From contig JACHLF010000001.1 in assembly GCA_014204435.1 (NCBI GenBank), positions 248,001-312,000 of the forward strand: 64,000 nt of DNA, written 5' to 3'. This document shows, piece by piece, positions 55,129 through 63,665 of the stretch. The DNA is from Mycobacteroides chelonae (GTDB lineage: Bacteria > Actinomycetota > Actinomycetes > Mycobacteriales > Mycobacteriaceae). The notes beneath the pieces were generated by a model. The model was not told the origin of the DNA and did no database searches. It was given only the letters and a program-made list of their open reading frames with translations. Numbering within the stretch: position 1 is the first letter of the stretch; each line of letters starts with the position of its first letter. Position numbers and translations under genes: made by a program.

Positions 55129-55214
55129 GGCAGGTTGCCCGAGTGGCCAACGGGAGCGGACTGTAAATCCGCTCGAATGGTATCATGACCAGTATGGCAA
55201 GCTCTCCACCTGCG
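55129..55214 (+). tRNA. tyrT: tRNA-Tyr (GTA) with aberrant 3' half at an integration site
   Basis: The 5' half is a normal tRNA-Tyr: acceptor GGCAGGT, D-arm GCCCGAGTGGCCAACGGG, and anticodon stem-loop GCGGA-CTGTAAA-TCCGC with GTA at 55163-55165. After 55172 no long variable arm and no T-arm (no GTTCxAxxC) can be found. ACCTGC at 55208-55213 could pair with the 5' acceptor strand, giving an 86-base span, but the last pair would be G-G. The gene is therefore probably truncated by integration of the element that starts here. The integrase begins 92 bases on. Confidence 0.65.
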
Positions 55215-55263
55215 AATATTGGATTCCAGCGGAAGCCTGCTTACGTATCCCTAGGCCAGTGTA

Positions 55264-55284
55264 GGCTACAGTTTTGGCTACAGT
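55264..55284 (+). repeat. Direct repeats GGCTACAGT before the integrase
   Basis: Two copies of GGCTACAGT (55264-55272 and 55276-55284) lie 12 bp apart, start to start, between the tRNA and the integrase gene. Short direct repeats in this place are typical arm-type binding sites for tyrosine integrases. Function is inferred. Confidence 0.5.
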
Positions 55285-55305
55285 AGCGATTTGGAAAGTT
55301 TGCTG

Positions 55306-56448
55306 ATGCAGCGAAGGACTCGGGGCGACGGCGGCCTCTACAAGCGCAGCGACGGAATGTGGATCGGCGTGGTGGAGATCCCGACGCAGGACGGGCTGCG
55401 CAAACGCAAGACCGTCTCGTCCAAGGACCGCGGCAAGGCACTGAACAAACTGCGCGATCTGCGCCGCCAGGTTGAGGCCGGCCGAGTCCCGGTGGCCACC
55501 AACACGACGGTCGAGCAGTGGATTACGCACTGGCTCGAAACCATCCAGGCGCCGCGGGTGCGGCCGAACACCCTGGAGTCGTACTACGAGCCGGTTGTGC
55601 GAATCCACCTGGTTCCGCATCTCGGGCATGTGCGACTGGACCGTCTCACGCCGACGCAGGTGCGCGCCATGCTCACCACGATCGCCCAGTCCTCGACGCG
55701 CAATGCGCAGAAGGCGCACCAGGTGCTCGGCAAGGCCCTCGCCGACGCGGTGAAGGAAGGCATCATCGCGCGCAACGTCGTCGAGGTGATCGACAAGCCC
55801 GACCATGTCCCGGACGAGGTCGACCCGTTCACCTTCGAGGAGGCTCGGCAGATCATCACGACGGCCTTCGACATCGGGGATCCCCTGGCGACCATGTGGG
55901 TCACGCTGTTCTTCACGACCGCCCGCCAGGGCGAGGCGATCGGCATGGAGCTCGACCGCTGCGACCTCGGTGCCGGGATATTCGACTTCGCATGGCAGCT
56001 ACAGGACCGGCCCAAGTCCATCCGGCCGGGCTTCGAGTACCGCGACTGCACCGATGGTCTGATCTGGACGCGGCCCAAGTCCAAGGCCGGCCGCCGGGCC
56101 GTGCCGATGACGGCGCCGGTGTGGGCGATGATGACCCAATACATCTCGGCCATGTCGGGCCCGAATCTGCACGGGCTCATGTGGCATCACGCCGACGGAC
56201 GCCCGATCTCTCCGCACGACGCCGACAACGCGTGGCGCGCCCTCATCGAACGGTCAGGGGTTCGGTATCGGTCGATGCATGCGACTCGCCACACCACCAA
56301 CACGCTCTTGAACAACAGGGGCGTCACCCAGGAGACCCGCATGCAGGTGTCGGGCCACTCCACCGCGGTGGCGCAGAAGGGGTACGTGCACGTCGACCAC
56401 GAGCCCGCGCGGGCCGCGTTGTCGAACCTCAATGAGCTGTTGAGCTAG
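55306..56448 (+). CDS. Tyrosine recombinase / phage integrase
   Basis: A 380-residue integrase. A short N-terminal AP2-like arm-binding domain (GDGGLYKRSDGMWIGVV) is followed by the SAM-like core-binding domain (VEQWITHWLE) and the catalytic domain. From ATG 55306 the catalytic residues are Arg207 (TARQGEA), His325-x2-Arg328 (HATRHT), His351 (SGHST) and Tyr360 (QKGYVHV). All are intact, so it should be active. It lies beside the tRNA-Tyr end, marking the left boundary of the inserted element. A TTG at 55291 is an alternative start. Confidence 0.95.
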   Translation: MQRRTRGDGGLYKRSDGMWIGVVEIPTQDGLRKRKTVSSKDRGKALNKLRDLRRQVEAGRVPVATNTTVEQWITHWLETIQAPRVRPNTLESYYEPVVRIHLVPHLGHVRLDRLTPTQVRAMLTTIAQSSTRNAQKAHQVLGKALADAVKEGIIARNVVEVIDKPDHVPDEVDPFTFEEARQIITTAFDIGDPLATMWVTLFFTTARQGEAIGMELDRCDLGAGIFDFAWQLQDRPKSIRPGFEYRDCTDGLIWTRPKSKAGRRAVPMTAPVWAMMTQYISAMSGPNLHGLMWHHADGRPISPHDADNAWRALIERSGVRYRSMHATRHTTNTLLNNRGVTQETRMQVSGHSTAVAQKGYVHVDHEPARAALSNLNELLS

Positions 56449-56466
56449 GGGATCCCCTTTGATGAA

Positions 56467-57314
<848 letters not shown>

Positions 57315-57521
57315 CGAAGTAGCGCTGACCGGGAATCCCCGAAGGATCTGGATACCAACCGGGTGCCGTCATGGACTCTCCCCCTTGCGTAGTGGTCGCC
57401 CCAACCGTGAGGGAAGCCTACAGCCGCGCGGCCTGACCGCGAACGCTTCGCCCCGGGTCGAGGCAAACTCGGTCCGGCGACGCGCCACACGGGGCAATTC
57501 GTGGCGTTGTACGCTGCCGCA

Positions 57522-58300
57522 ATGCCGCACATCGACGTGAATGGTAGTCGATCTTCTTCACCGACAACGAGGCAGACGGGCCCGTTGTCCTTGCTACTCA
57601 CGCGACGCTCATGGACACCGTGTCTCTGGAGCCGCTCACCGACAGGCTCGAAGGGTGTCGAGTTATTGCGTTCGACCTTCGCGGACACGGTAGGACGGTC
57701 TATGACCAGCAGCCGTACGACTACCTCGATGTCGCCGATGATGTTCTGGCCCTTGCTGATCATCTGGGTATCGGAACCTTCACGTTCCTTGGCGAGGGGC
57801 AGGGCGCCGTCGTCGCGTTGCGCACGGCGATCAAGGCGCCCGATCGTGTCGAGCGGCTGATTCTCATCGGACCCACAGCCGATGCGCCTTCCGACAGCGA
57901 GAACGCGGCATTGGATGCGTCCATGGACGTGTGGTGCACTCTCGGCCCGGACCCGGAGGTCTACCACCTCGTCGCGCAGTACGCGACGGGCACGCCCGAG
58001 GCGGCGGCCGACCTCCTCGAACGCTGGCAGTCATCGGCCTGGCGCGACTACAGGCCGGCGGCCGACGCGCTGGCCGCGCGCACGCGGTTCGTCGACGAAC
58101 TCCACACCATCACGTGCCCCACGCTCATCGTGCACGGCAATGGGGACTTCTATGTCTCGATCGAGTTCGGGCGGGAAGTGGCCGAGAACCTTGGCGGTCC
58201 AACTGAATTCATCGAGCTGCCCACTGAACGGCAGGCGATCACCATTGCGTTCGATCCCCGCGTGGGTGATGCGGTGCTCAGCTGGCTTGGCGATCGGTAA
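57522..58300 (+). pseudogene. Alpha/beta hydrolase-like gene with early frameshift
   Basis: The natural start MPHIDVNG (57522) loses the frame within about 35 bases. The true frame carries a TAG there and continues as IFFTDNEADGPVVLATHATL, then VIAFDLRGHG through to 58300. A truncated product from ATG 57611 (229 residues) is possible. The nucleophile elbow reads LGEGQGA, so the usual serine is glycine; the acid and histidine positions (HGNGDFYV, ERQAIT) are also poor. It is homologous to haloperoxidase-like hydrolases but probably inactive, even if translated. Confidence 0.65.
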
Positions 58301-58359
58301 CCGCGCCGAATAGTAGGACGCCGTCGTGCATCGACGAGCGCCAGGCGCGCATATCGACG

Positions 58360-58605
58360 GTGACGATGTCCGCGGTGTCGAGGTCGCGAAGTACCCATGG
58401 GCGCAACGCGACCGTGCGGGAGCTCGTCGACGTGGTACTCCCGCGCCTCGACGAGCACGTACCACAGTCGACCATCGAGCGCTGGATCCGGCGCGGCTGG
58501 GTTCCTGTGCGCGGCCGGGACGCCCTCGGTCACCAGATGGTTCGCATTGGTGATGTGCGCGCGGTGCGCGCCGAGCGGCCCCGTAACGCCAAGGCGTGTA
58601 GATAG
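58360..58605 (+). CDS. Small helix-turn-helix / excisionase-like protein
   Basis: An 81-residue basic protein. VRELVDVVLPRLDEHVP, STIERWIRRGWVPVRGRD and HQMVRIGDVRAV look like a MerR/excisionase-type winged helix, in which a recognition helix precedes a small beta wing and a DV segment. Such proteins in integrative elements often direct excision or regulate early genes. The N-terminus is uncertain: GTG at 58360 or ATG at 58366, with a later GTG at 58414. It lies next to the convergent four-repeat HTH gene. Confidence 0.55.
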   Translation: MTMSAVSRSRSTHGRNATVRELVDVVLPRLDEHVPQSTIERWIRRGWVPVRGRDALGHQMVRIGDVRAVRAERPRNAKACR

Positions 58606-58619
58606 CGGTACGGCTGTGA

Positions 58620-59426
58620 TCAAGTGTCGCGGTATTTGTGGCGTAACGTGCGCACGGAGGCGTGGGTGCGCCCCAAGCGTTGGGCGGCTTCGATGACCGT
58701 CAGACCGCGATCTAGCGCGATCTCGATATCGCGGTCCGTCCAGGGCGCCTTGTAGTTGACCGCCGTGGGCCGGGTGACCTCCTGGCGCCGCAGTCGCTCT
58801 GCTTCGGCCGCATCCCGGCACTGAGGGCACAAGCACCCGTATCGGCTCACCGCAGTGTAGGTGCCGTGCAGATGTTCGGGGACCCTGCCCTGCAGGCGCC
58901 CCAGCCACCGTGCTCGAGCCACAGTTACCGAATTGATCGACCGCCCCAACTCGGCGGCGACCCCCGTGGGTGTGCGGGACTCATCGGTCAGGACGGCTAT
59001 CTCATCCTGGGTCCACAGGCGCTGCCGTATCGGCTCCGCGCGCGATTCCCGAGCCGGGGTCAGTCCAAGGGATTTTTGGCGCTGCAGGGTTCGGATGCGT
59101 TTGATCGCCCGGAAAGTACGTCCTAACCGGCGGGCCGCCTCGGTGCGGGATATTGACCGGTCCAAGGCGATCGCGATCTCCTCGGGTGTCCACGACCCAT
59201 AGCAGGCAAAATCGGTCTGGGCTATCTGCGCCAATTCAGCAGCACCACTGCGCTTCTGGGCGAGCAGCTGCTCAATATCGCGTCCCCGGTACCGCTTCCG
59301 GGCCTTCTCCACCTGCACCCGGGTTCGGCCCAACAACTCGCAGGCCTGCGCGCACGACAGCGACCGATCCAACGCCACCGCCAACTCATCAGCGGTCCAC
59401 CGCCGCTGAGCTACAGCATCACCCAC
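58620..59426 (-). CDS. Protein with four WTxxE/D-type helix-turn-helix repeats and a GCxC-x2-C motif
   Basis: A 268-residue protein built from four similar ~38-residue units at about residues 10-47, 79-116, 138-175 and 229-264. Each opens with W-T and an acidic D/E-I/L, then A-L-D-R or similar, then LGR and a basic helix (for example RRLGRTFRAIKRIR). Between units three and four is HGTYTAVSRYGCLCPQC (187-203), a likely metal knuckle. The unit resembles SANT/homeodomain-like or sigma-type HTHs. A one-unit relative is encoded at 32880-33212. Multi-site DNA binding is inferred. No named family is recognised. Confidence 0.72.
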   Translation of the reverse strand: MGDAVAQRRWTADELAVALDRSLSCAQACELLGRTRVQVEKARKRYRGRDIEQLLAQKRSGAAELAQIAQTDFACYGSWTPEEIAIALDRSISRTEAARRLGRTFRAIKRIRTLQRQKSLGLTPARESRAEPIRQRLWTQDEIAVLTDESRTPTGVAAELGRSINSVTVARARWLGRLQGRVPEHLHGTYTAVSRYGCLCPQCRDAAEAERLRRQEVTRPTAVNYKAPWTDRDIEIALDRGLTVIEAAQRLGRTHASVRTLRHKYRDT

Positions 59427-59435
59427 AACGACAGG

Positions 59436-60002
59436 CTACTTCTGGGTCTCCGTACACACTGTGAACTTGCGCTCTACATGGGGGAAACCGCCCGTAGGAC
59501 CGCACCCCGCGTTCGTTTTCGTGTTCAAGATGACCTTGAGTGGCTTCTCTCGGTTCGGCTTCGATGTGTCATCACACTTGGCACGAACGGCGGTCACCTT
59601 GCCGATGCTCAGGCAATCCGCGCTACTCCACGCGTAGTCGAGGCAGGCTGTGAATTGCCCTTCGTCAGGGTTCATGTAGAACCTCTGCGCTACGTCGGCT
59701 GGGCATTGATCGGGAGTTGAAACTCGTTGGATCACCTTGAATCCGTTGCCTGGCGATCCGCAATCAACGGGCTTCAATGTGGCGTTGTTCTTAGGCTCTT
59801 CAAAACTGACGCATGCGCCAACGGGGGCGATAGAGGCGCCGGGAATCCCTGGTTCCTGCGGCGGGAACTGGCCGGGGATCTGGTCAAAGTCAGTCTTGGG
59901 CGCAGGGGAAGCCGACGTGGGCGCGGACACCGGATCTTCCTGACTACAACCAGCCGCGACGCCCACGGCGATCAAGATCAGCCCTAACTTACACGCCGTC
60001 AT
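59436..60002 (-). CDS. Lipoprotein, LppU-like
   Basis: A 188-residue lipoprotein. The signal peptide LGLILIAVGVAAGC ends in a good lipobox with Cys19. A Pro/Ser linker follows, then a domain with eight cysteines (VGACVSF, PVDCGSPG, DQCPADV, FTACLDY, SADCLS, AKCDD, NAGCGP, FTVCTE). The GACVSF and VDCGSP blocks resemble LppU-type proteins. In this element it may be an exported cargo gene. Its ATG lies within the end of the upstream small membrane-protein gene. Confidence 0.78.
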   Translation of the reverse strand: MTACKLGLILIAVGVAAGCSQEDPVSAPTSASPAPKTDFDQIPGQFPPQEPGIPGASIAPVGACVSFEEPKNNATLKPVDCGSPGNGFKVIQRVSTPDQCPADVAQRFYMNPDEGQFTACLDYAWSSADCLSIGKVTAVRAKCDDTSKPNREKPLKVILNTKTNAGCGPTGGFPHVERKFTVCTETQK

Positions 60003-60210
60003 CGAATTCCCCTGCCCGCTGGCGCTTTACTGCATCAACCAGCGCCCAGATTCCGATGCCCAAGGGAATCAGAAAGCCCCAGAACACAGGCAGGTGGTAG
60101 TAGACCAATGCCCCAGCGAAAATGCCAGCCCAGACAAGGACAAGGACCGCGGTGACTACTCGGCCGCGAAATGAGAACAGAGATTCCTGCAGACGCTGAC
60201 GCATGCTCAT
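59989..60210 (-). CDS. Small membrane protein
   Basis: A 73-residue protein with two hydrophobic helices: VVTAVLVLVWAGIFAGALVYY and FWGFLIPLGIGIWALVDAV. The ATG at 60210 overlaps the stop of the Gln-rich protein gene (ATGA) and the 3' end overlaps the lipoprotein start, so all three are coupled. No family is recognised. It could be a partner of the neighbouring exported proteins. Confidence 0.65.
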   Translation of the reverse strand: MSMRQRLQESLFSFRGRVVTAVLVLVWAGIFAGALVYYHLPVFWGFLIPLGIGIWALVDAVKRQRAGEFDDGV

Positions 60211-61304
60211 TTTCCTAACACCCATGTCGGCGGAACGCTCATATTCAACCCCCATACCGCCCAAGGCGTCGCCCCGCCAGTAAGGATGCCGGACAGGCAG
60301 CCGATGGCCGCACCCGGCGCCGCGCCAAGCATGGCACCCGCAGCCGCACCGATCGGGCATCCCGCTAATGCGCCGAACAAAGAATCCAGAACGGGAGGCT
60401 CGCGCTTTGCATTCAAGATGCCCTCCTCAACCTTCTTGGGTACCTGCTCGTCGATCCCCTTCTTAATCTGGTCCTCAATGTATTGCCGCACAGCAGGATC
60501 TTGCAGCACCTGCTGAATCTGTTCTGGCGTCAGCGGCGGCGCCTTCTGGGTGCAGTCGCTACCCTGCGGGCACGGTGGCGTCGGGGTCGGAGTTGGGTCA
60601 AGCCCCGGCTCGAACCACCAAATCGGGCTACGGCCACCGCCTCCCACCATGGAGGGAGCGGCCGTCGCAGCATTAGTAGCCAACATGATGGTAGCGGCTT
60701 GGCACTGCTGCTTCTTTTGGTCCAGCTGCTGAGTGCTGTCGTCCTGCTTGTTCTGCGGCTGCTGAGTCTGCGTCGGCGCCTGACTCGGCTGCTGCTGCGG
60801 TTGCTGACCCTGCTGAGGCTGGTTTCCTTGTTGCGGCGCTTGGTAATCAGGGTTCGCCTGCCCGGGACCCTGCGTGTACGGAGTCGCGGTCTGGTAATCC
60901 GGGATCTGGGTTCCATGTGCGGGCTGTTGGGCTTGTTGTGGCTGTTGCCCGCCCTGTTGGCCTGGAGCTTGTTGCGGCGCTTGAGGATTGCCGCTGTTAT
61001 AGATGCTAATTCCTGAGTTCTGATCCATCGGCGGCTGCTTGTTGCCACCCTGGTAGTCAGGCATTGAGCTGGGCATTTGCGGTGGCTGGAACTGAGAGCC
61101 GTTCATCCCGCCGTCCATGCCGCCAGTCGGCCCCGGCGGGCCTGTTGGCTCGGCGGCTACCGTCGCGACGGCCGAGAAGCCGCTGCCAGCGACGGTGTGG
61201 TCATCGACAACCTTCGCTCCACCGACAGCCAAAGCGACAATCGCCACCAGCGCCGAGACTCGCCGCAAACCCGTTGGCATCGTCCAACGATCCTTCATGA
61301 CCAT
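60207..61304 (-). CDS. Secreted Gln/Pro-rich repetitive protein
   Basis: A 365-residue protein with an N-terminal signal sequence (LRRVSALVAIVALAVGGA). Residues ~55-200 are a low-complexity region rich in Gln, Pro and Gly with repeated PQQGQQPQQ-like segments and recurrent PDYQ motifs. A middle part has TPTPTPPCPQGSDC, then a helical LTPEQIQQVLQDPAVRQYI segment. The C-terminus is a Gly/Ala-rich hydrophobic stretch (GAAAGAMLGAAPGAAIG). It should be exported or cell-wall associated. Function unknown; it heads the three-gene minus operon. Confidence 0.72.
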   Translation of the reverse strand: MVMKDRWTMPTGLRRVSALVAIVALAVGGAKVVDDHTVAGSGFSAVATVAAEPTGPPGPTGGMDGGMNGSQFQPPQMPSSMPDYQGGNKQPPMDQNSGISIYNSGNPQAPQQAPGQQGGQQPQQAQQPAHGTQIPDYQTATPYTQGPGQANPDYQAPQQGNQPQQGQQPQQQPSQAPTQTQQPQNKQDDSTQQLDQKKQQCQAATIMLATNAATAAPSMVGGGGRSPIWWFEPGLDPTPTPTPPCPQGSDCTQKAPPLTPEQIQQVLQDPAVRQYIEDQIKKGIDEQVPKKVEEGILNAKREPPVLDSLFGALAGCPIGAAAGAMLGAAPGAAIGCLSGILTGGATPWAVWGLNMSVPPTWVLGK

Positions 61305-61598
61305 GAATACAGCCGCCCCTTTCAGCCGACGCTGAGCGCGCCCCTGGGCAGATCATTGCACACTCATGGTAGCCATGTCGAGAAAACCCCAGCTATTGAG
61401 TTAGCCATGCGAGCGCCAGTTATAGGTTGTCCCTGATAGGCGCAACACGGAGACATCTGGCCCATGCTGCGATCTGGGAGCAACATTGACCATGGAACAC
61501 CCACGTCCGACTCGGGATGGCGGGACGTATTCGCCAGATCCTCACATCCTGACCGCATCCACCCGTCAATGTCGGCCACCTGAGGTAGAACCAGCCCC
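61305..61598. other. Divergent intergenic region
   Basis: This 294-bp stretch separates the Gln-rich secreted protein gene (minus) from the hypothetical gene at 61599 (plus). No coding frame with a recognisable product and no strong dyad was seen. It presumably holds two promoters. Confidence 0.45.
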
Positions 61599-62015
61599 AT
61601 GGACGCGCACAGAGCCATCCGTGAGGTCGTCGAGGCCATACCGAACCTGTTCGGCCTCACACGCAAGGTGAGCATCAGCGCCGAGGGCGAGACCGAGACC
61701 GTTGTCTACACGCAGGCACAAGTCGCCGACATAAGCGCCTCGATACTGCCCGACGCGCTTAAGGCCAAGGGGCACGTGGTGATCGCACTACCCGAGATCG
61801 AGATGCACGAATCCGGCCGATACGTCCGAGTGCCCATCACTGCACAGCCATGGTCTGACGGCGCCGTCCGCATCAGCCCATACGGTGACCAGGTGGCCGT
61901 TCGCAATGTGCCCGACAAGCTGCCGATGCAGGACGCGCCAGCGCTGGCCTCTGCACTCATGGCTGCACACACCGCGTGGCGTCGCGACACGCGGAAACCC
62001 ATATCACACGCCTGA
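61599..62015 (+). CDS. Hypothetical protein
   Basis: A 138-residue soluble protein, acidic to neutral, with no signal peptide or membrane helix. It has VVYTQAQVADISASILPDAL and HESGRYVRVPITAQPWSDG in its middle and a helical ALASALMAAHTAWRRD end. It has the codon usage and GC of its neighbours. No family is recognised; its position suggests an element-encoded accessory gene. A hairpin with a T-run follows 60 bases downstream. Confidence 0.6.
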   Translation: MDAHRAIREVVEAIPNLFGLTRKVSISAEGETETVVYTQAQVADISASILPDALKAKGHVVIALPEIEMHESGRYVRVPITAQPWSDGAVRISPYGDQVAVRNVPDKLPMQDAPALASALMAAHTAWRRDTRKPISHA

Positions 62016-62075
62016 ACTGCGCGTATGGCAAAATGAGTCCCAACATGTCGGTAGGACCACTGTGTCCACTGCATG

Positions 62076-62100
62076 AAAACCCGGACCGAGCTGGGGTTTT
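62076..62100 (+). terminator. Intrinsic terminator after the 61599 gene
   Basis: AAAACCC (62076-62082) and GGGTTTT (62094-62100) are inverted arms around an 11-base loop, ending in four T residues. This is a compact rho-independent-type hairpin 60 bp after the stop of the hypothetical gene. Confidence 0.6.
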
Positions 62101-62132
62101 CGTCGTTTCAGGGGCGGCACTACAAGCGGCCT

Positions 62133-62627
62133 TTAGTCACCACCGCCACCGCATCCACCACCGCCGTCGCTGAATCCGCCACTGTCGCAATACCCGCCAC
62201 CCTCGCCTCGGTCGCCGCTGAATCCGCCGGAGAAGCCAAAGCTTCCGGCGCCAGTTTCGGCATCTAGCCCATGCCCGGTGCCACCTCCTGAAGTGGCGCG
62301 CCCTTGCCGCTCTGATGCCCAATAAGCGTCTCTTTGTCGGCGTTTGCGGAGCATCTGCCAACTGTAGATTCCGAGCAGCACCACTACCGGTGCTAGCGCG
62401 ACCATTGCGATGCCCACAACGGCTCCTCCCTGCCCCTTGTCGACACTTTGCTGTCGAACCTCCCATTGTTGACTGGCCTGAACGTTTGCGCCAGATTGCA
62501 CGTCACTAGGTCGATCAGCCAACACTCCGGGCGGCCCCAAAGGAGACTCACGATGAACCAATCCCTGGTCGACCTGTGAATTCGGGCCCCGGGTGATCCC
62601 GATTCCCGGGTTCCGCTCAGCGGGCAT
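62133..62627 (-). CDS. Single-pass membrane protein with Gly-rich tail
   Basis: A protein of up to 164 residues; the start is uncertain. It has one clear transmembrane helix (GGAVVGIAMVALAPVVVLLG) followed by a basic anchor (LRKRRQRD). A C-terminal low-complexity tail of Gly, Ser, Phe and Asp (FGFSGGFSGD, DGGGGCGGGG) is similar in style to tails of TPM-domain or surface proteins. The N-terminal ~60 residues may not be translated. No function can be given. Confidence 0.5.
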   Translation of the reverse strand: MPAERNPGIGITRGPNSQVDQGLVHRESPLGPPGVLADRPSDVQSGANVQASQQWEVRQQSVDKGQGGAVVGIAMVALAPVVVLLGIYSWQMLRKRRQRDAYWASERQGRATSGGGTGHGLDAETGAGSFGFSGGFSGDRGEGGGYCDSGGFSDGGGGCGGGGD

Positions 62628-62672
62628 GTCCGACGGTCAGGCCCATGCGATGATCAGAGAGGCGTCGAGGAC

Positions 62673-62855
62673 ATGGGACACGATCTGATCGACCAGCCCA
62701 TCGGCGAGTACCCGCCGCTCGTGCCCTACGGCGTCATCAATGCGGTAGTGGCCGAGACTTTCGACGCACTGACATCAGCCTTCCTCCCGCATGGCATCAG
62801 TGCTGTGCCGCCCGTTCTGAAGCTCTCGATACGAGACAACATCGGCCCGATCTAG
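62673..62855 (+). CDS. Small hypothetical protein upstream of the HNH gene
   Basis: A 60-residue product from ATG 62673, with GAGGCGTCGAGG upstream. Its stop shares a base with the GTG of the HNH gene, indicating translational coupling. The sequence contains LVPYGVINAVVAETFDALTS and no recognised domain. The tight packing is phage-like. Confidence 0.5.
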   Translation: MGHDLIDQPIGEYPPLVPYGVINAVVAETFDALTSAFLPHGISAVPPVLKLSIRDNIGPI

Positions 62856-63184
62856 TGGTCCAGCGCAATACCACCACCCGCGACAAGCACCGCCGCATCA
62901 TCGCCGAGGGACTGGAGCCCAGCACCTTCGGCCCGCATCCGCCTTGCTACTGGTGCGGTGAGCCCATTGACTACGAGGCCCACTACCTCGACCCGCTGAG
63001 CTTCACCATCGACCACGTCATCCCGTTGGCCAAGGGTGGCAGCGACACGCTCGACAACATCGTCCCGGCACATCGGGTACACAACCGCGAGAAGTCGGAC
63101 AAGCTGGTCTACCAACCAGGCGTCACCCCGTCATGCCGAACCCTGTCCCGCAGAACGACACCACACGCCTGGTGGCGTATGTGA
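62855..63184 (+). CDS. HNH endonuclease
   Basis: A 109-residue HNH nuclease. The zinc CYWC pair, the FTIDHVIPLAKGGSD core with the catalytic DH, NIVPAHRVHNREKSDK with the second H/N part, and a basic N-terminus are all present. In mycobacteriophages such a gene usually sits near the terminase or in lysis and packaging regions and can assist packaging; elsewhere it is a homing enzyme. The last ~50 bases overlap the next gene in another frame. Confidence 0.85.
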   Translation: MVQRNTTTRDKHRRIIAEGLEPSTFGPHPPCYWCGEPIDYEAHYLDPLSFTIDHVIPLAKGGSDTLDNIVPAHRVHNREKSDKLVYQPGVTPSCRTLSRRTTPHAWWRM

Positions 63185-63348
63185 CCCTGTTCATCACCAT
63201 TTTCGCTGGAACAGTCACGCTCGCCGCCCTTGGCAAGATCGAACCCGACGATGCGCTGCAATGGATCATCTCCGGCGCCGGACTCATCGGCACCGGCCTC
63301 GCGGGCCTCAAGGTCAGCCAGGACATCCGTGGCGGTTCGGGCGAGTGA
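63133..63348 (+). CDS. Small two-helix membrane protein, holin-like
   Basis: A 71-residue protein with two hydrophobic helices, LVAYVTLFITIFAGTVTLAAL and WIISGAGLIGTGLAGL, joined by a short polar loop with EPDDA. This matches the layout of small phage holins or accessory membrane proteins. It starts inside the HNH gene and its stop overlaps the next start (GTGA). The holin role is an inference from size, topology and context. Confidence 0.65.
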   Translation: MPNPVPQNDTTRLVAYVTLFITIFAGTVTLAALGKIEPDDALQWIISGAGLIGTGLAGLKVSQDIRGGSGE

Positions 63349-63596
63349 CTCCCGAGATCATCCAAGCCATCGGTGTTGCAGTTGCCGCGATCCTCACTGC
63401 GTGGCAAGCGTTGACCTCGCGCAAGGTCCGAGATCTCGAAACACGATTGTGAGCCGTCGAGGCCGAACGCGACCAGTTCCGAACCAAACTACGGGCCGCT
63501 GTCCGGCACATCCGCGAATGGACGGCCTGGGCGATACGCCACGCCCATGGGCAAGCACCACCGGCCTTGCCCCTGGAACTACGCGACGAAGTGTAG
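63345..63596 (+). pseudogene. Phage-type membrane/coiled-coil protein interrupted by TGA
   Basis: From GTG 63345 the frame reads a membrane helix (IIQAIGVAVAAILTAW), then TSRKVRDLETRL and a TGA at 63450-63452. The same frame continues for 47 more codons: AVEAERDQFRTKLRAAVRHI, REWTAWAIRHAHG and an end at 63596. The two parts together look like the short membrane-anchored coiled-coil proteins that follow holins in mycobacteriophages. The TGA therefore seems to be a nonsense mutation, and the translated product would be only 35 residues. Confidence 0.6.
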
Positions 63597-63609
63597 TCAA
63601 GGCTAGACG

Positions 63610-63650
63610 CCAGAGTCGCCCCACCGTGTCAGTTGGTGGGGAGACTCTGG
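63610..63650. terminator. Strong bidirectional hairpin terminator
   Basis: CCAGAGTC-G-CCCCACC pairs with GGTGGGG-A-GACTCTGG: 15 base pairs with one internal mismatch and a nine-base loop. It lies between the convergent phage-type gene and the DUF4333 lipoprotein gene, where it could stop transcription from both sides. Confidence 0.75.
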
Positions 63651-63665
63651 TCGTTGCGGCGCGTT

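Noticed and set aside
60530..61048. Overlapping frames antisense or shifted to the Gln-rich gene
   Set aside because: They are by-products of the repetitive, high-GC low-complexity region; only the frame with a signal peptide makes sense.
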